Below are positions 35,727 to 43,571 of a stretch of DNA of 64,000 nt, piece after piece. The position numbers and the translations under genes are program-made. The notes beneath the pieces were generated by a model that had not been told where the DNA came from, ran no database searches, and was given only the letters and a program-made list of their open reading frames with translations. The stretch covers positions 21,506 to 85,505 of the forward strand of contig JABCYW010000010.1 of assembly GCA_013289985.1 (NCBI GenBank), read 5' to 3'. This DNA comes from Betaproteobacteria bacterium (GTDB taxonomy: Bacteria > Pseudomonadota > Gammaproteobacteria > Burkholderiales > Burkholderiaceae_C). Position 1 is the first letter of the stretch, and each line of letters starts with the position of its first letter.

Positions 35727-36763
35727 TCGTCCTCGTCGTGGTGGCGGTCGGAGAGCGAGCGCAGCAGCAGCACCGGGATGATCGCGGTGAACACGATCAC
35801 GTCCTTGTACGCGCTGGCCCAGAACGAGCTGAACGAGTCGAGCAGGCCCACGAACAGCGCGCCGGCCACGGCCAGCGGATAGCTCGCCAAGCCGCCGAAG
35901 ATCGCCGCGACGAAGCCTTTCAGCCCGATCAGGAAGCCGCCGTCGTAGATCATCGTGGTGGTCGGCCCGATCAGCAGGCCAGCCAGCGCGCCGATGAACG
36001 CGGCCATCGAGAACGCGCTACGGCCCGCGTGCTCGGTGGACACGCCCATCAGCCGCGCGCCCAGCCGGTTGATGGCGGTGGCGCGCAACGCCTTGCCGGC
36101 CAGCGTGCGCGCGAAGAACAGGTACAGGCCGGCCATCAGCAGCGCCGAGACCAGCAGCGTGACGATGGCCTGGCCCGAGATCGTCACCGCGCCCGCGCTG
36201 AAGCTCGCGTCCCAGAACGGCGGCGTGCGGTAGCCTTCGGCGCCGAAGAACACCAGGCCGAGCCCGACCAGCGTGAAGTGCACGCCGACAGAGACGATCA
36301 GCAGCAGCAGCACCGACGCGTCGGCCAGCGGCTGGTAGGCGAGGCGGTAGACCAGCGGGCCGATGGACGTCACGAGCACCAGCGTCAGCACGCCTTGCAA
36401 GGCCAGGGGCAGCGCGTGGCCGCTGGCCACGAAGGTGACGCCCGCGGCCGCGACCGGCAGGGCGCACAGGCGGCCGATCTCGAGTCCCGTGAGCGACCAT
36501 GCGCGCTTCGAGCGCACGCCGTCCCACAGCTCGCGCAGCACGGTCAGCGCCGCCAGCAGCAGCGCCAGCCAGACGGTGCCGGGCACGCGCCCGAGCTGCA
36601 GCATGGCGAGCGTGAGCGCGCTGTAGGCGACGAACTCGCCCTGGGGGATGAGGATCACGCGGGTGACCGCGAACACGAGCACGATGGCCATGCCCAACAG
36701 CGCGTACACGGCGCCGTTGCCGATGCCGTCCAGCAGCAGCACGGCGGCGATCGTCGAATCCAT
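35723..36763 (-). CDS. livH: Branched-chain amino acid ABC transporter permease LivH
   Basis: A 346-residue LivH-type permease. The N-terminus LLLDGIGNGAVYALLGMAIVLVFAVTRVILIPQGEFVAY and the C-terminal TMIYDGGFLIGLKGFVAAIFGGLASYPLAVAGALFVGLLDSF are family hallmarks. Relative to E. coli LivH it carries an extra stretch (about residues 70-115) between helices. It is first in the liv operon with livMG and livF. The ATG at 36763 follows 76 bases after the metallopeptidase stop; no obvious promoter is visible to me. Confidence 0.93.
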   Translation of the reverse strand: MDSTIAAVLLLDGIGNGAVYALLGMAIVLVFAVTRVILIPQGEFVAYSALTLAMLQLGRVPGTVWLALLLAALTVLRELWDGVRSKRAWSLTGLEIGRLCALPVAAAGVTFVASGHALPLALQGVLTLVLVTSIGPLVYRLAYQPLADASVLLLLIVSVGVHFTLVGLGLVFFGAEGYRTPPFWDASFSAGAVTISGQAIVTLLVSALLMAGLYLFFARTLAGKALRATAINRLGARLMGVSTEHAGRSAFSMAAFIGALAGLLIGPTTTMIYDGGFLIGLKGFVAAIFGGLASYPLAVAGALFVGLLDSFSSFWASAYKDVIVFTAIIPVLLLRSLSDRHHDEDE

Positions 36764-36839
36764 CCCGTCCTTTCGGTGTTGATCCCCGAATTTACCTTGC
36801 CCGGCCGTGCGGCCGGCCCGACGGTGTCGCCGCTGGCGG

Positions 36840-37550
36840 TTAGTCGTCCAGCAGTCCGCGCTGCCAGAGCGTGGCGGCCTGCTCGAACGGCGAGGCCGTG
36901 TCGGTGAAGGCGTCGGCGTCGTGCGCCAGCTTCAACCAGTGGCGCGTGTCGTGGAAGCCGCGCGGCGTCTCGTCCGAGCGCGCGGCATCGAACCAGGACA
37001 GCACCTGGGCGTACTGGTCGGCGTGGCGGGCGTGCGTCCAGGCCAGGCCCACCAGGTCGGCGAAGGCCTCCTCGCGGCGCGTGATGCGCATCTCGCGGGC
37101 CATGGCCTGCAGCTCGGCGGTGGGCTGGCTGGTCTCGATGACGTCGGGCTTGTCGGCGAGGCCACCGGGCAGGCTGTCGAAGGCGCCGCTGCGGTGGCGC
37201 TGGCAGTGGCCGATCTCGTGTGCCGTCATGGCCTCCAGCGTGGCCTGCAGCAGCGGCGCCGGGATGGCGGCGAGCGTGGCTTCGGCGGCCGGGTTGCCGC
37301 GCATCGCGAAGACCAGCTTGCAGCGGCCGTCCTCGTAGCCCATCGCGAGCGGGGCGGCGCCGGGCTCGGCCTGGGGCAGCACGACGATGTCGATGGGCAT
37401 GCCTTGCTTGAGCGCCCACGCCACCGGCGGGGTGGCGCCGGCGAGCCAGCGGTGTTCGGTGTCGGTGAGATCGGCCGCCGCGGGAGCGCCGCGGGCGGCC
37501 AGCAGCAGGACGGCCAGCGCGAGCGCGGAGGCGGTCCGGGCGGCGGCCAC
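36840..37550 (-). CDS. Exported HExxH metallopeptidase-like protein, unknown family
   Basis: A 236-residue protein starting at GTG with a signal peptide (LALAVLLLAARGAPAAAD, cleavage near residue 26). The zinc motif appears as MTAHEIGHCQRHRSGAF around residues 110-125, and REEAFADLVGLAWTHAR downstream supplies a plausible third-ligand glutamate/aspartate helix. This is the general gluzincin pattern, but I cannot assign a named family. It follows the small MDSKQL gene by 13 bases, so both are probably one operon. Its substrate may be envelope protein or peptide; that is inference. Confidence 0.6.
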   Translation of the reverse strand: MAAARTASALALAVLLLAARGAPAAADLTDTEHRWLAGATPPVAWALKQGMPIDIVVLPQAEPGAAPLAMGYEDGRCKLVFAMRGNPAAEATLAAIPAPLLQATLEAMTAHEIGHCQRHRSGAFDSLPGGLADKPDVIETSQPTAELQAMAREMRITRREEAFADLVGLAWTHARHADQYAQVLSWFDAARSDETPRGFHDTRHWLKLAHDADAFTDTASPFEQAATLWQRGLLDD

Positions 37551-37563
37551 GGCGTCCGGCCGC

Positions 37564-37872
37564 CTACTTCTGGCGGGCCTGGCGGCAGCCGGCCAGCGTG
37601 CGCTCCAGCACGGAGCGCGCCTTGTGCGCCGTCGCGTTGGGTTGCAGCAGGTGGCCGGTTTCCTCGAAGAAGCGGTTGGACAGCGCGTGGACGACCTGCG
37701 GATGGGCGCCGCCCTGGCGTTCGAGCAGCGAGGGCGTCGTGGCGCCGGTCAGCGCCTTGCGCAGCATCCTGGCGTGCACGCGGTAGCGCAGGGCATTCAT
37801 GGGCACGCGACCCACCTCCATGGCCTGCAGTTCGCCGGCGAGGTGTTCGATGAAAAGCTGTTTCGAGTCCAT
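37564..37872 (-). CDS. Small conserved-looking protein, unknown function
   Basis: A 102-residue protein starting MDSKQLFIEHLAGELQAMEVGRVPMNALRYRVHARML. An in-frame extension upstream is Pro/Ala-rich and unlikely. The sequence is mostly helical and basic (ARQK C-terminus), with no signal peptide, membrane segment or recognised motif. It is spaced 13 bases before the exported metallopeptidase gene and probably co-transcribed. The 197 bases upstream contain a hairpin (TTTCCCG / CGGGAAA at 37936-37956) without a T-run. I do not recognise the family. Confidence 0.55.
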   Translation of the reverse strand: MDSKQLFIEHLAGELQAMEVGRVPMNALRYRVHARMLRKALTGATTPSLLERQGGAHPQVVHALSNRFFEETGHLLQPNATAHKARSVLERTLAGCRQARQK

Positions 37873-38069
37873 GGCCGCAAGCATGGCACCGGCGGCCGCC
37901 GCCGGTCGGGGGAACATCGGCGGCAAACGTGCGTTTTTCCCGGTCGGAACGGGAAATCTGGCGACCAAGGGCGCCTGGGGCCCGCGTCAGCGCGACAGCT
38001 GGTTACACGGCTTGCGGACCGCAATCATTGGCGGCCGCCGACGCGTACCGGGGCCCTTCGCGTCGGCGC

Positions 38070-38525
38070 TCAGGACGCCGTGGCGCGTGCCTGGTCGCGC
38101 AGCGCGCGAACCTGCGCGTGGTTGCGCTTGACGCCTTCGTACTGGCGCTCGATCAGCATGCGGATGTTGTCGGGCAGCGCCTCGTCGAGGGCGTCGCGAT
38201 AGCGCTCCAGCGCCGAGTCCTCGCCCTTTTCGCAGGCCTCGAGCAGCGACTTGTCGCTGTAGCCCGCGAGCGTGCCCAGCAGCGAGACCCAGCCGCGATG
38301 CAGCGCGCCGCTGGCGCTGCCGCCGGTCTCGGGATCGCCACCCAGCTGCAGCACCTGCGCGCGCAGGTCGGCGCAGGCCTGGTGGCACTCGCTGGCGCGC
38401 GTGGCGAACAGCGTCTTCAGGTCGGTGGAATGCACGTGCTCGGCCACGTTGCGGAAGCCGCGCTCGCCATCGTTGCAGGTCTCGATGAGCGTGTTGAGGA
38501 TATCGATGGTGTCTTGGTTGTCCAT
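38070..38525 (-). CDS. PA2169-family (DUF2383) four-helix ferritin-like protein
   Basis: A 151-residue protein matching the PA2169/YciE-like DUF2383 group. It begins TIDILNTLIETCNDGERGFRNVAEHVHST, then TRASECHQACADLRAQVLQLGGDPE, and ends LERQYEGVKRNHAQVRALRDQA-like. It is a predicted four-helix bundle with Glu/His positions (ECHQ, EHVHS) resembling ferritin-like metal sites. PA2169-type proteins are stress-associated; the biochemical function is unknown. A sigma-54-type promoter (GGGCACG-N4-CTGCC) lies 30 bases upstream of the start with AAAGG as Shine-Dalgarno, linking it to the nearby rpoN copy. Confidence 0.82.
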   Translation of the reverse strand: MDNQDTIDILNTLIETCNDGERGFRNVAEHVHSTDLKTLFATRASECHQACADLRAQVLQLGGDPETGGSASGALHRGWVSLLGTLAGYSDKSLLEACEKGEDSALERYRDALDEALPDNIRMLIERQYEGVKRNHAQVRALRDQARATAS

Positions 38526-38566
38526 GGCGTGGCCTTTCGGGTTGACGGTGAAGTGACCCTTGGCCG

Positions 38567-38580
38567 GCAGATCGCGTGCC
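38567..38580 (-). promoter_or_regulatory. Sigma-54 promoter of the PA2169-type gene
   Basis: On the minus strand: GGCACG-N4-CTGC with GG-N10-GC exactly. The predicted start is near 38555, about 30 bases before the ATG. -24 matches consensus; -12 has C for the first T. Confidence 0.65.
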
Positions 38581-38613
38581 CAGCGGCGCGCGCCGGCAAG
38601 TCCTGCCGCTCCG

Positions 38614-39879
38614 TCAGAGGAAGAACTCGAAGCGCCGTGCCAGCATCTCGACCAGGCGCTGGCGCAGGCCGCGCCGGGCCCACTCGTCGCGCCGGATCTC
38701 CCTGGAACGCGCCACGTCGGCCAGGAAGACCTGTTCCATCTCCGCGCCCAGCGTCGCGTCGAGGATCACGAGATTGGCCTCCGCGTTGTGCAGGAAGCTG
38801 CGCCAGTCGAGGTTGCTGGAGCCCACGGTCGTCCACAGGCCGTCGATGACGCAGGTCTTGGCGTGCAGCAGGGTGTCGTGCAGTTCGTGCAGGTGCACGC
38901 CCGCGCGCAGCAGGCGCGCATAGTGCGAGCGGCCGGCCTGCAGCGGCGCCCAGAAGTCGCTCACGCCGGGCAGCAGCAGGTGCACGTCAACGCCGCGCCG
39001 CGCCGCGCGCACCAGCGCGCGCATCAGGCGCCGCGTGGGCACGAGGTAGGCGGTGGTCAGGTAGATGCGTTGCTCGGCGGCAGCCAGCGCCGACAGCAGC
39101 GCGCGGTAGAAGGGATTGCGGCGGCGGCCGGCGTCGCACGCGGCCACCGCCACGCGATGTTCGCCCACCGGAGCGATCGGCGGGAAGTAGTGCGAGCCGC
39201 GCAGCGCGATCGGCGAATGCCGGCTCCAGTGACGCATGAACAGGTGCTGCAGCTGGGCGACGATCGGGCCCTCGACGCGCACGTGCGTGTCGCGCCAGCC
39301 CGGCTTGGCCGGCGCCTCGCCGCCCGCGGCGGCCACCGAGCGGCCCAGCGCCGCCAGGGGCGACGAGCCCGCCGAATACACCGGGCTGATGTTGACGCCG
39401 CCGATGAAGCCGATGCGGCCGTCCACCACCATCAGCTTGCGATGGTCGCGCAGATGGAGCGCGCGGCTGAGGAGGTTGCCCAGGCGGCGCAGCGGGTTGT
39501 ACTCGCACACGTTGACGCCGTTGGCGCGCAGGTGCTCGAAGAAGCTCGCCGGCGTGCCGATGGAGCCGAAGCTGTCGTAGAGCACGTTGACCCGCACGCC
39601 GGCCTTCGCGCGAGCGATCAGCCGCCGCGCGAACTCCTCGCCGGGCCCTTCGGCCTCGAGGATGTAGCTCTCGAGGTTGACGTGGTCGCGGGCGTTGGCG
39701 ATGGCCTCGAACATCGCCGCATAGGTGCCGGGGCCGTCCTGCAGCAGCGCCACGCGGTTGCCCGCGACGAGGGGTTCGCCGAGGCCGGCCACCAGGGCGT
39801 GCGCGTGGCTGTGCGCGGCCATCAGCGGCGGAGCCCCGGCAGGCATGGGCTGCGTCCGGAGCGGGACGGGCGCGGACAT
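38614..39879 (-). CDS. clsB: Cardiolipin synthase B-like phospholipase D protein
   Basis: About 421 residues with two phospholipase D (HKD) motifs: LRDHRKLMVVDGRIGFIGGVN and LLHAKTCVIDGLWTTVGSSNLDWRSF. It has no N-terminal membrane helices, which places it with ClsB (YbhO) rather than ClsA. ClsB condenses phosphatidylglycerol (or PE with PG) into cardiolipin at the inner membrane. The ATG at 39879 has GGGGAGG upstream; a TTG at 39936 would add 19 residues and is less likely. It is divergent from a small outer-membrane barrel gene, and a sigma-54-like site with near dyad symmetry lies between. Confidence 0.87.
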   Translation of the reverse strand: MSAPVPLRTQPMPAGAPPLMAAHSHAHALVAGLGEPLVAGNRVALLQDGPGTYAAMFEAIANARDHVNLESYILEAEGPGEEFARRLIARAKAGVRVNVLYDSFGSIGTPASFFEHLRANGVNVCEYNPLRRLGNLLSRALHLRDHRKLMVVDGRIGFIGGVNISPVYSAGSSPLAALGRSVAAAGGEAPAKPGWRDTHVRVEGPIVAQLQHLFMRHWSRHSPIALRGSHYFPPIAPVGEHRVAVAACDAGRRRNPFYRALLSALAAAEQRIYLTTAYLVPTRRLMRALVRAARRGVDVHLLLPGVSDFWAPLQAGRSHYARLLRAGVHLHELHDTLLHAKTCVIDGLWTTVGSSNLDWRSFLHNAEANLVILDATLGAEMEQVFLADVARSREIRRDEWARRGLRQRLVEMLARRFEFFL

Positions 39880-39904
39880 GGGCGATGCCTCCCCGGGTCC
39901 GGGC

Positions 39905-39918
39905 GGCACGGTGCTTGC
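39905..39918 (+). promoter_or_regulatory. Sigma-54 promoter of the outer-membrane barrel gene; possibly also reads towards clsB
   Basis: GGCACG-N4-TTGC, a full match with GG-N10-GC; predicted start about 39930, 39 bases before the GTG. The reverse complement of nearly the same bases (39906-39919) also has GG-N10-GC (AGGCAAG ... GTGCC), a weak site pointing to clsB. Confidence 0.75.
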
Positions 39919-39968
39919 CTGAAAGAGACCATCCAACGTCCTACAACCCGTTCAACCAGGAACTTCAA

Positions 39969-40586
39969 GTGACCTCCCGTCTTCGTGCACTCAGCCGTGG
40001 CGCGATCGCCCTGGCGGCGCTCGGGATCGCCATGGGTGCCTGCGCGCAATCTTCGCAGACCAGCCTGGCCAGGGAGATCGGCGGGTCCGGGTCGGGGGGC
40101 AAGGGCTTCATCGACCTGTCCATCGGCAAGGCCACGTACGCGATCTCGTGCGGCAACGTGGCGGGCCTGACCTGCTCGCGCGGCACGACGTCGTACGGCC
40201 TGACCGGCGGCAACATGATCACCGAGAACCTGGGGATCGAGCTGAGCGCGATGAATCTCGGCAAGGCCGACGCGGCCGGCGGCAGCGTCATCGCGCGCGG
40301 CGTGAACCTGAGCGCCGTCGGACGACTTCCTCTCGGAGACAGCTTTGCCGTCGAAGGGAGGGTCGGCCCGACCTACGGCGTCACCCACGTCGCCGCGATC
40401 GCGGCCTCGGGGCTGCCCAGCGGCCGCGCCAGCGGACTCGGGCTCGGCTATGGCGTGGCGCTGGACATGAACGTCGCGCGCGGCTGGCACGGGTCGGTGG
40501 GCTGGGAACGGCACGACTTCCATTTCGTCGGCCAGGGCCGCTCGGCCGTCAGGAACATGACGCTGGCGCTCGGCTATTCCTTCTGA
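39969..40586 (+). CDS. Small outer-membrane beta-barrel protein (OmpA/OmpW-like)
   Basis: A 205-residue protein starting at GTG (AGGA Shine-Dalgarno 8 bases upstream). A signal peptide runs to about residue 27 (ALAALGIAMGACAQS; the cysteine could be a lipoprotein site but the context is weak). The mature part is Gly-rich with alternating strands (LSAVGRLPLGDSFAVEGRVGPTYGVTH; SGLGLGYGVALDMNVARGWHGSVGWERHDF), ending LALGYSF with the terminal phenylalanine of outer-membrane barrels. This is the eight-stranded OmpA-like-barrel pattern. A full-consensus sigma-54 promoter lies upstream. Function unknown; possibly envelope stress related. Confidence 0.75.
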   Translation: MTSRLRALSRGAIALAALGIAMGACAQSSQTSLAREIGGSGSGGKGFIDLSIGKATYAISCGNVAGLTCSRGTTSYGLTGGNMITENLGIELSAMNLGKADAAGGSVIARGVNLSAVGRLPLGDSFAVEGRVGPTYGVTHVAAIAASGLPSGRASGLGLGYGVALDMNVARGWHGSVGWERHDFHFVGQGRSAVRNMTLALGYSF

Positions 40587-40798
40587 AGCTGCCACGGGAG
40601 TCCGCCGGCGGCGGTGCCGCGTTGCGGCAAATCAGGGGCCCGGTGTCCTCGCGACGGCTGACCACACGCCGTGATTATTCAAATTCATGAAGCCATCGGC
40701 GCTCGATCGTTCGGCCAAGCTGCACGGACACGTGGAATGGCCTCGTTTGCGGGCATTCAAACGTGGCGGTACAAGGGTTTACCCGCAATCATCGTTTC

Positions 40799-40815
40799 TG
40801 GCATGGGCGTTGCAA
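40799..40815 (+). promoter_or_regulatory. Sigma-54 promoter upstream of the sigma-54 gene itself
   Basis: TGGCATG-N4-TTGCAA with GG (40800-40801), ten bases, GC (40812-40813). Predicted start near 40825, 58 bases before the rpoN ATG. A dyad GGGTTTACCC lies at 40775-40784, 15 bases upstream. Confidence 0.75.
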
Positions 40816-40882
40816 TCCACTGAGGCATGAACGCGAACCCGGCAACTCTTGCCGGTGCCGCACCACTGCTCAGGAGGAACCA

Positions 40883-42343
40883 ATGGGTTCGATGGACTTC
40901 CGCACGGAACAGCGCCAGGCGCAGACGCTGTCCCCCCGCCTGCAACACGCCGTTCGCCTGTTGCAGCTCTCGTCGCTCGAGTTCGCCCAGCAAGTCCATG
41001 ACGCCCTGGGCAAGAACCCGTTCCTCGAGGAGGACGGCAACCCCGACGACCAGAGCGACGAAGGCCTGTCCCCGGAGCAGGCCGCCGAGGCCCAGGAAGC
41101 CCGCGAGGCCCAGGAGGCCGCCGCCGACACCATGGCCGCACCCGAAGGCGACCTGCCCGGCGAAGGCGACCGCGACATGTGGCAGGCCGACGGCCTCGGA
41201 TCGGGCAAGCGCGCCGACGACGACGAGACCAGCGCGCTCGACATGATGGCCGTGCCCACCTCGCTCGCCACGCATCTGCACGGCCAGCTGGCGGTGCTGC
41301 CGCTGACGCTGCGCGACCTGGTGCTGGCCAAGGTGATCGTCGAGTCGCTGGACGACGACGGCTACCTGCGCAACGACCTGCAGGAGATGATCGAGGTGGC
41401 CGACCTCGATCCGGCCGCCACGCTGGAGGAGATGCAGATCGCCCTCAAGCGCGTGCAGGCGCTGGAGCCGGCCGGCGTCGCCGCGCGCAGCGTCTCCGAA
41501 TGCCTGCTGGCGCAGCTGTCCGCCATCGAGGATGCCGATGCCCGCGGGCTCGCGCAGCACATCATCAGCGAGCACCTGAACTGCCTGGCCGCCAAGGACG
41601 TGAGCACCATGGCGCGCGCGCTGGGCCGCACGCCGGCCGAGATCGAGGCCGTGTGCGACCGCATCCGCCGCCTCGACCCGCGCCCGGGCTGGCGCTTCGG
41701 CTCCACGCAGCTGCAGTACGTGATCCCCGACGTGATCGTGCGCAAGGTGCGCGGGCAATGGAACGTGCAGCTGAACCCGGCCATCATCCCCAAGGTGCGC
41801 CTGAACCAGGTCTACGCCGAGCTGTTCCAGCGCCATCGCCGCGGCCAGAACGCCGAGATGGCCTCGCACCTGCAGGAAGCCAAGTGGACGATGTGCAACG
41901 TCGAACAGCGCTTCTCCACCATCCTGAGCGTGGCCGAGGCCATCGTCTCGCGCCAGAAGCACTTCCTCGAGTTCGGCGCGATGGCGATGAAGCCGCTGGG
42001 CCTGCGCGAGATCGCCGACGAGCTGGGCCTGCACGAGTCCACCGTCTCGCGGGTGACGAACAACAAGTACATGGCCACGCCCATCGGCGTGTTCGAGCTG
42101 AAGTACTTCTTCTCGCGCGCCATGACCACGGCCAGCGGCGGCGCCTGCTCGGGCACCGCCATCCGCGGCCTGATCAAGGACATCATCGAGGCCGAGGCGC
42201 CCACCGCGCCGCTGTCGGACGCGGAGATCGCGCGGCAGCTCGCCACCCAGGGCCTGCAGGTGGCGCGCCGCACGGTCACCAAGTACCGGCAACTGCTCAA
42301 GATCGAGGCGGTGGAACGGCGCCGGCGCCACGCGCCGTCCTGA
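40883..42343 (+). CDS. rpoN: RNA polymerase sigma-54 factor, probably a second copy
   Basis: A 486-residue RpoN. Region I is Gln/Leu-rich (QAQTLSPRLQHAVRLLQLSSLEFAQQV), region II is acidic, and region III contains the core-binding part, the VTPAGVAARSVSECLLAQL-like region and the HTH (GLREIADELGLHESTVSRVTNNKYMATPIGVFELKYFFS). The RpoN box reads ARRTVTKYRQLL (consensus ARRTVAKYR). AGGAGG lies five bases before the ATG. The usual neighbours (lptB upstream, hpf/ptsN downstream) are missing; instead stress genes and a degenerate kinase surround it, so it is likely a paralogue. A sigma-54 promoter precedes it, suggesting autoregulation. Confidence 0.93.
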   Translation: MGSMDFRTEQRQAQTLSPRLQHAVRLLQLSSLEFAQQVHDALGKNPFLEEDGNPDDQSDEGLSPEQAAEAQEAREAQEAAADTMAAPEGDLPGEGDRDMWQADGLGSGKRADDDETSALDMMAVPTSLATHLHGQLAVLPLTLRDLVLAKVIVESLDDDGYLRNDLQEMIEVADLDPAATLEEMQIALKRVQALEPAGVAARSVSECLLAQLSAIEDADARGLAQHIISEHLNCLAAKDVSTMARALGRTPAEIEAVCDRIRRLDPRPGWRFGSTQLQYVIPDVIVRKVRGQWNVQLNPAIIPKVRLNQVYAELFQRHRRGQNAEMASHLQEAKWTMCNVEQRFSTILSVAEAIVSRQKHFLEFGAMAMKPLGLREIADELGLHESTVSRVTNNKYMATPIGVFELKYFFSRAMTTASGGACSGTAIRGLIKDIIEAEAPTAPLSDAEIARQLATQGLQVARRTVTKYRQLLKIEAVERRRRHAPS

Positions 42344-42443
42344 GCGCCCATGAACGACGGCCCCTGAACGCAGCTGCGCCGGCCCGCCCGCGCGCCGCGG
42401 TCGCGGGCCGCATCGCGGAACTGCGGGGCGGGACGTCCAGACC

Positions 42444-43262
42444 ATGGCCAGGGCTCGCGAAGAGGCGACACGCATGTCTTCCACTGCAGAAGAGCTGGCA
42501 CGCATCCAGACGGCGCTGGCCGACGCCCAGGCGGCGCTCGCGGCCGCGCGCGCGGAACGCGACGGCGCGATCCGCGACGCGGCGGCGGCTCATCGCCGAC
42601 GCCACGCGTTCCTGGCCGGCCTCGCACATGACCTGCGCAACCCGCTCGCGCCGTTGTCCAACGGGCTGGAGCTGCTGCGCCTGACCGACGACGACCCGAG
42701 CGGCCGCCTGCGCACACGCGGCCTCATGGAACGCCAGGTGGGCCACCTGATGCGCATCGCCGACGAGCTGTCCGACCTGGCGCGGCTGTCCGGCGACAAG
42801 GCCGCGTTGCACCAGGCGGCGTTCGACCTGACGGCCGTCCTGCGCGGCCTGCAAGGCCGGCTCGCCCCGGCGTTGGCGGCCCAGGAGATGGCGCTGGAAC
42901 TCGATGCCGGCGCCCCGGAGCTGCCGCGCCTGCGCGGCGACGCGCCGCGCATCGCGCAGGCCGTGGGCCACCTCGTCGACGACATCCTGCGCCACGCCGA
43001 ACGCGGCAGCACGATACGCGTCGCGGCGAGCGTCGAGGGCCCGCTGATCGCGCTGTCGATCGGGACCGTGGCCGACGCCGATTCACCGGGCGCGATGGCG
43101 CCGCTGGAGGACGTGGACGTCGCCGCGCTGGGCCTGGGCGTCGCGCTGGCGCTGCAGCTGTCCATGTTGCACGGCGGCGGCCTGCAGGGCTGGCGGTCGC
43201 CCGGGACGCGGCGCGTGCGCTTCCGCATGACGCTGCCCGTCGACGCCGTGCCGGCGCTGTGA
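42444..43262 (+). CDS. Degenerate histidine kinase (HisKA with eroded ATPase domain)
   Basis: A 272-residue protein; an alternative start at 42474 (MSSTAEELARIQTALADA) has a GAGG upstream. A coiled coil spans ~residues 15-50, then an H-box FLAGLAHDLRNPLAPLSNGLELL with the phosphoacceptor histidine around residue 62. The C-terminal half keeps the HATPase shape (VGHLVDDILRHAERGSTIRV, LGLGVALALQLSMLHGGGLQ, RVRFRMTLPV). The N-box asparagine is replaced and the G1 motif DxGxG is missing, so ATP binding may be lost. No membrane segment or receiver domain. It lies 101-131 bases after rpoN on the same strand, probably the same transcript. Confidence 0.72.
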   Translation: MARAREEATRMSSTAEELARIQTALADAQAALAAARAERDGAIRDAAAAHRRRHAFLAGLAHDLRNPLAPLSNGLELLRLTDDDPSGRLRTRGLMERQVGHLMRIADELSDLARLSGDKAALHQAAFDLTAVLRGLQGRLAPALAAQEMALELDAGAPELPRLRGDAPRIAQAVGHLVDDILRHAERGSTIRVAASVEGPLIALSIGTVADADSPGAMAPLEDVDVAALGLGVALALQLSMLHGGGLQGWRSPGTRRVRFRMTLPVDAVPAL

Positions 43263-43270
43263 ACCACGCC

Positions 43271-43286
43271 GGGCATGGGCGTTGCT
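43271..43286 (+). promoter_or_regulatory. Sigma-54 promoter upstream of a Pro-rich ORF
   Basis: GGGCATG-N4-TTGCT with GG-N10-GC (43272-43285). It shares GGCATGGGCGTTGC with the rpoN promoter. Predicted start about 43297, 47 bases before the ATG at 43344. Confidence 0.7.
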
Positions 43287-43343
43287 GCCGGGAAGGCGAG
43301 GGCGCTTCCGTCGGGGCGCCGAGCCGGCTGGAGAATCCGTCCC

Positions 43344-43571
43344 ATGTCCCAGGATCAACGAACCCGCGTTCAAGCGATGAGCGGCGCCGCGTCGATCTTC
43401 GCCGGCGGCGGCAGCGTGCCGGTGCCGCCGGACACGGGCTTGCCGCCCGCGATGCCGCCGATGGCGCCGCCGCCCGCCCCGGTGGACGATCCGTCGCCCG
43501 CCGCCACGCCGCCGGCCCCGGTGGGCGAGCCGCCGCGCGACAGGTCGCCTGCCGCCTGCCGCATCACCTGA
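43344..43571 (+). CDS. Possible Pro-rich small protein, unknown function
   Basis: A 75-codon reading frame beginning MSQDQRTRVQAMSGAASIFAGGGS and continuing with repeats of Pro-Pro-Ala-Pro; GGAG lies ten bases before the ATG. It has no signal peptide or recognised domain, and in GC-rich DNA such frames can arise by chance. The reason to list it is a sigma-54 promoter at 43271, ideally placed upstream and almost identical to that of rpoN. An opposing minus-strand frame (Gly-rich) exists in the same bases and cannot be excluded. Confidence 0.35.
   Translation: MSQDQRTRVQAMSGAASIFAGGGSVPVPPDTGLPPAMPPMAPPPAPVDDPSPAATPPAPVGEPPRDRSPAACRIT

Noticed and set aside
37936..37956. TTTCCCG / CGGGAAA hairpin as a terminator
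   Set aside because: The T-run is on the wrong side for both strands; it is not placed to end any annotated gene.
37873..38069. Sigma-54 promoter of the 102-residue gene (GGTGCC...TTGC near 37876-37890)
   Set aside because: The predicted start would fall inside the coding region and the -24 element is poor.
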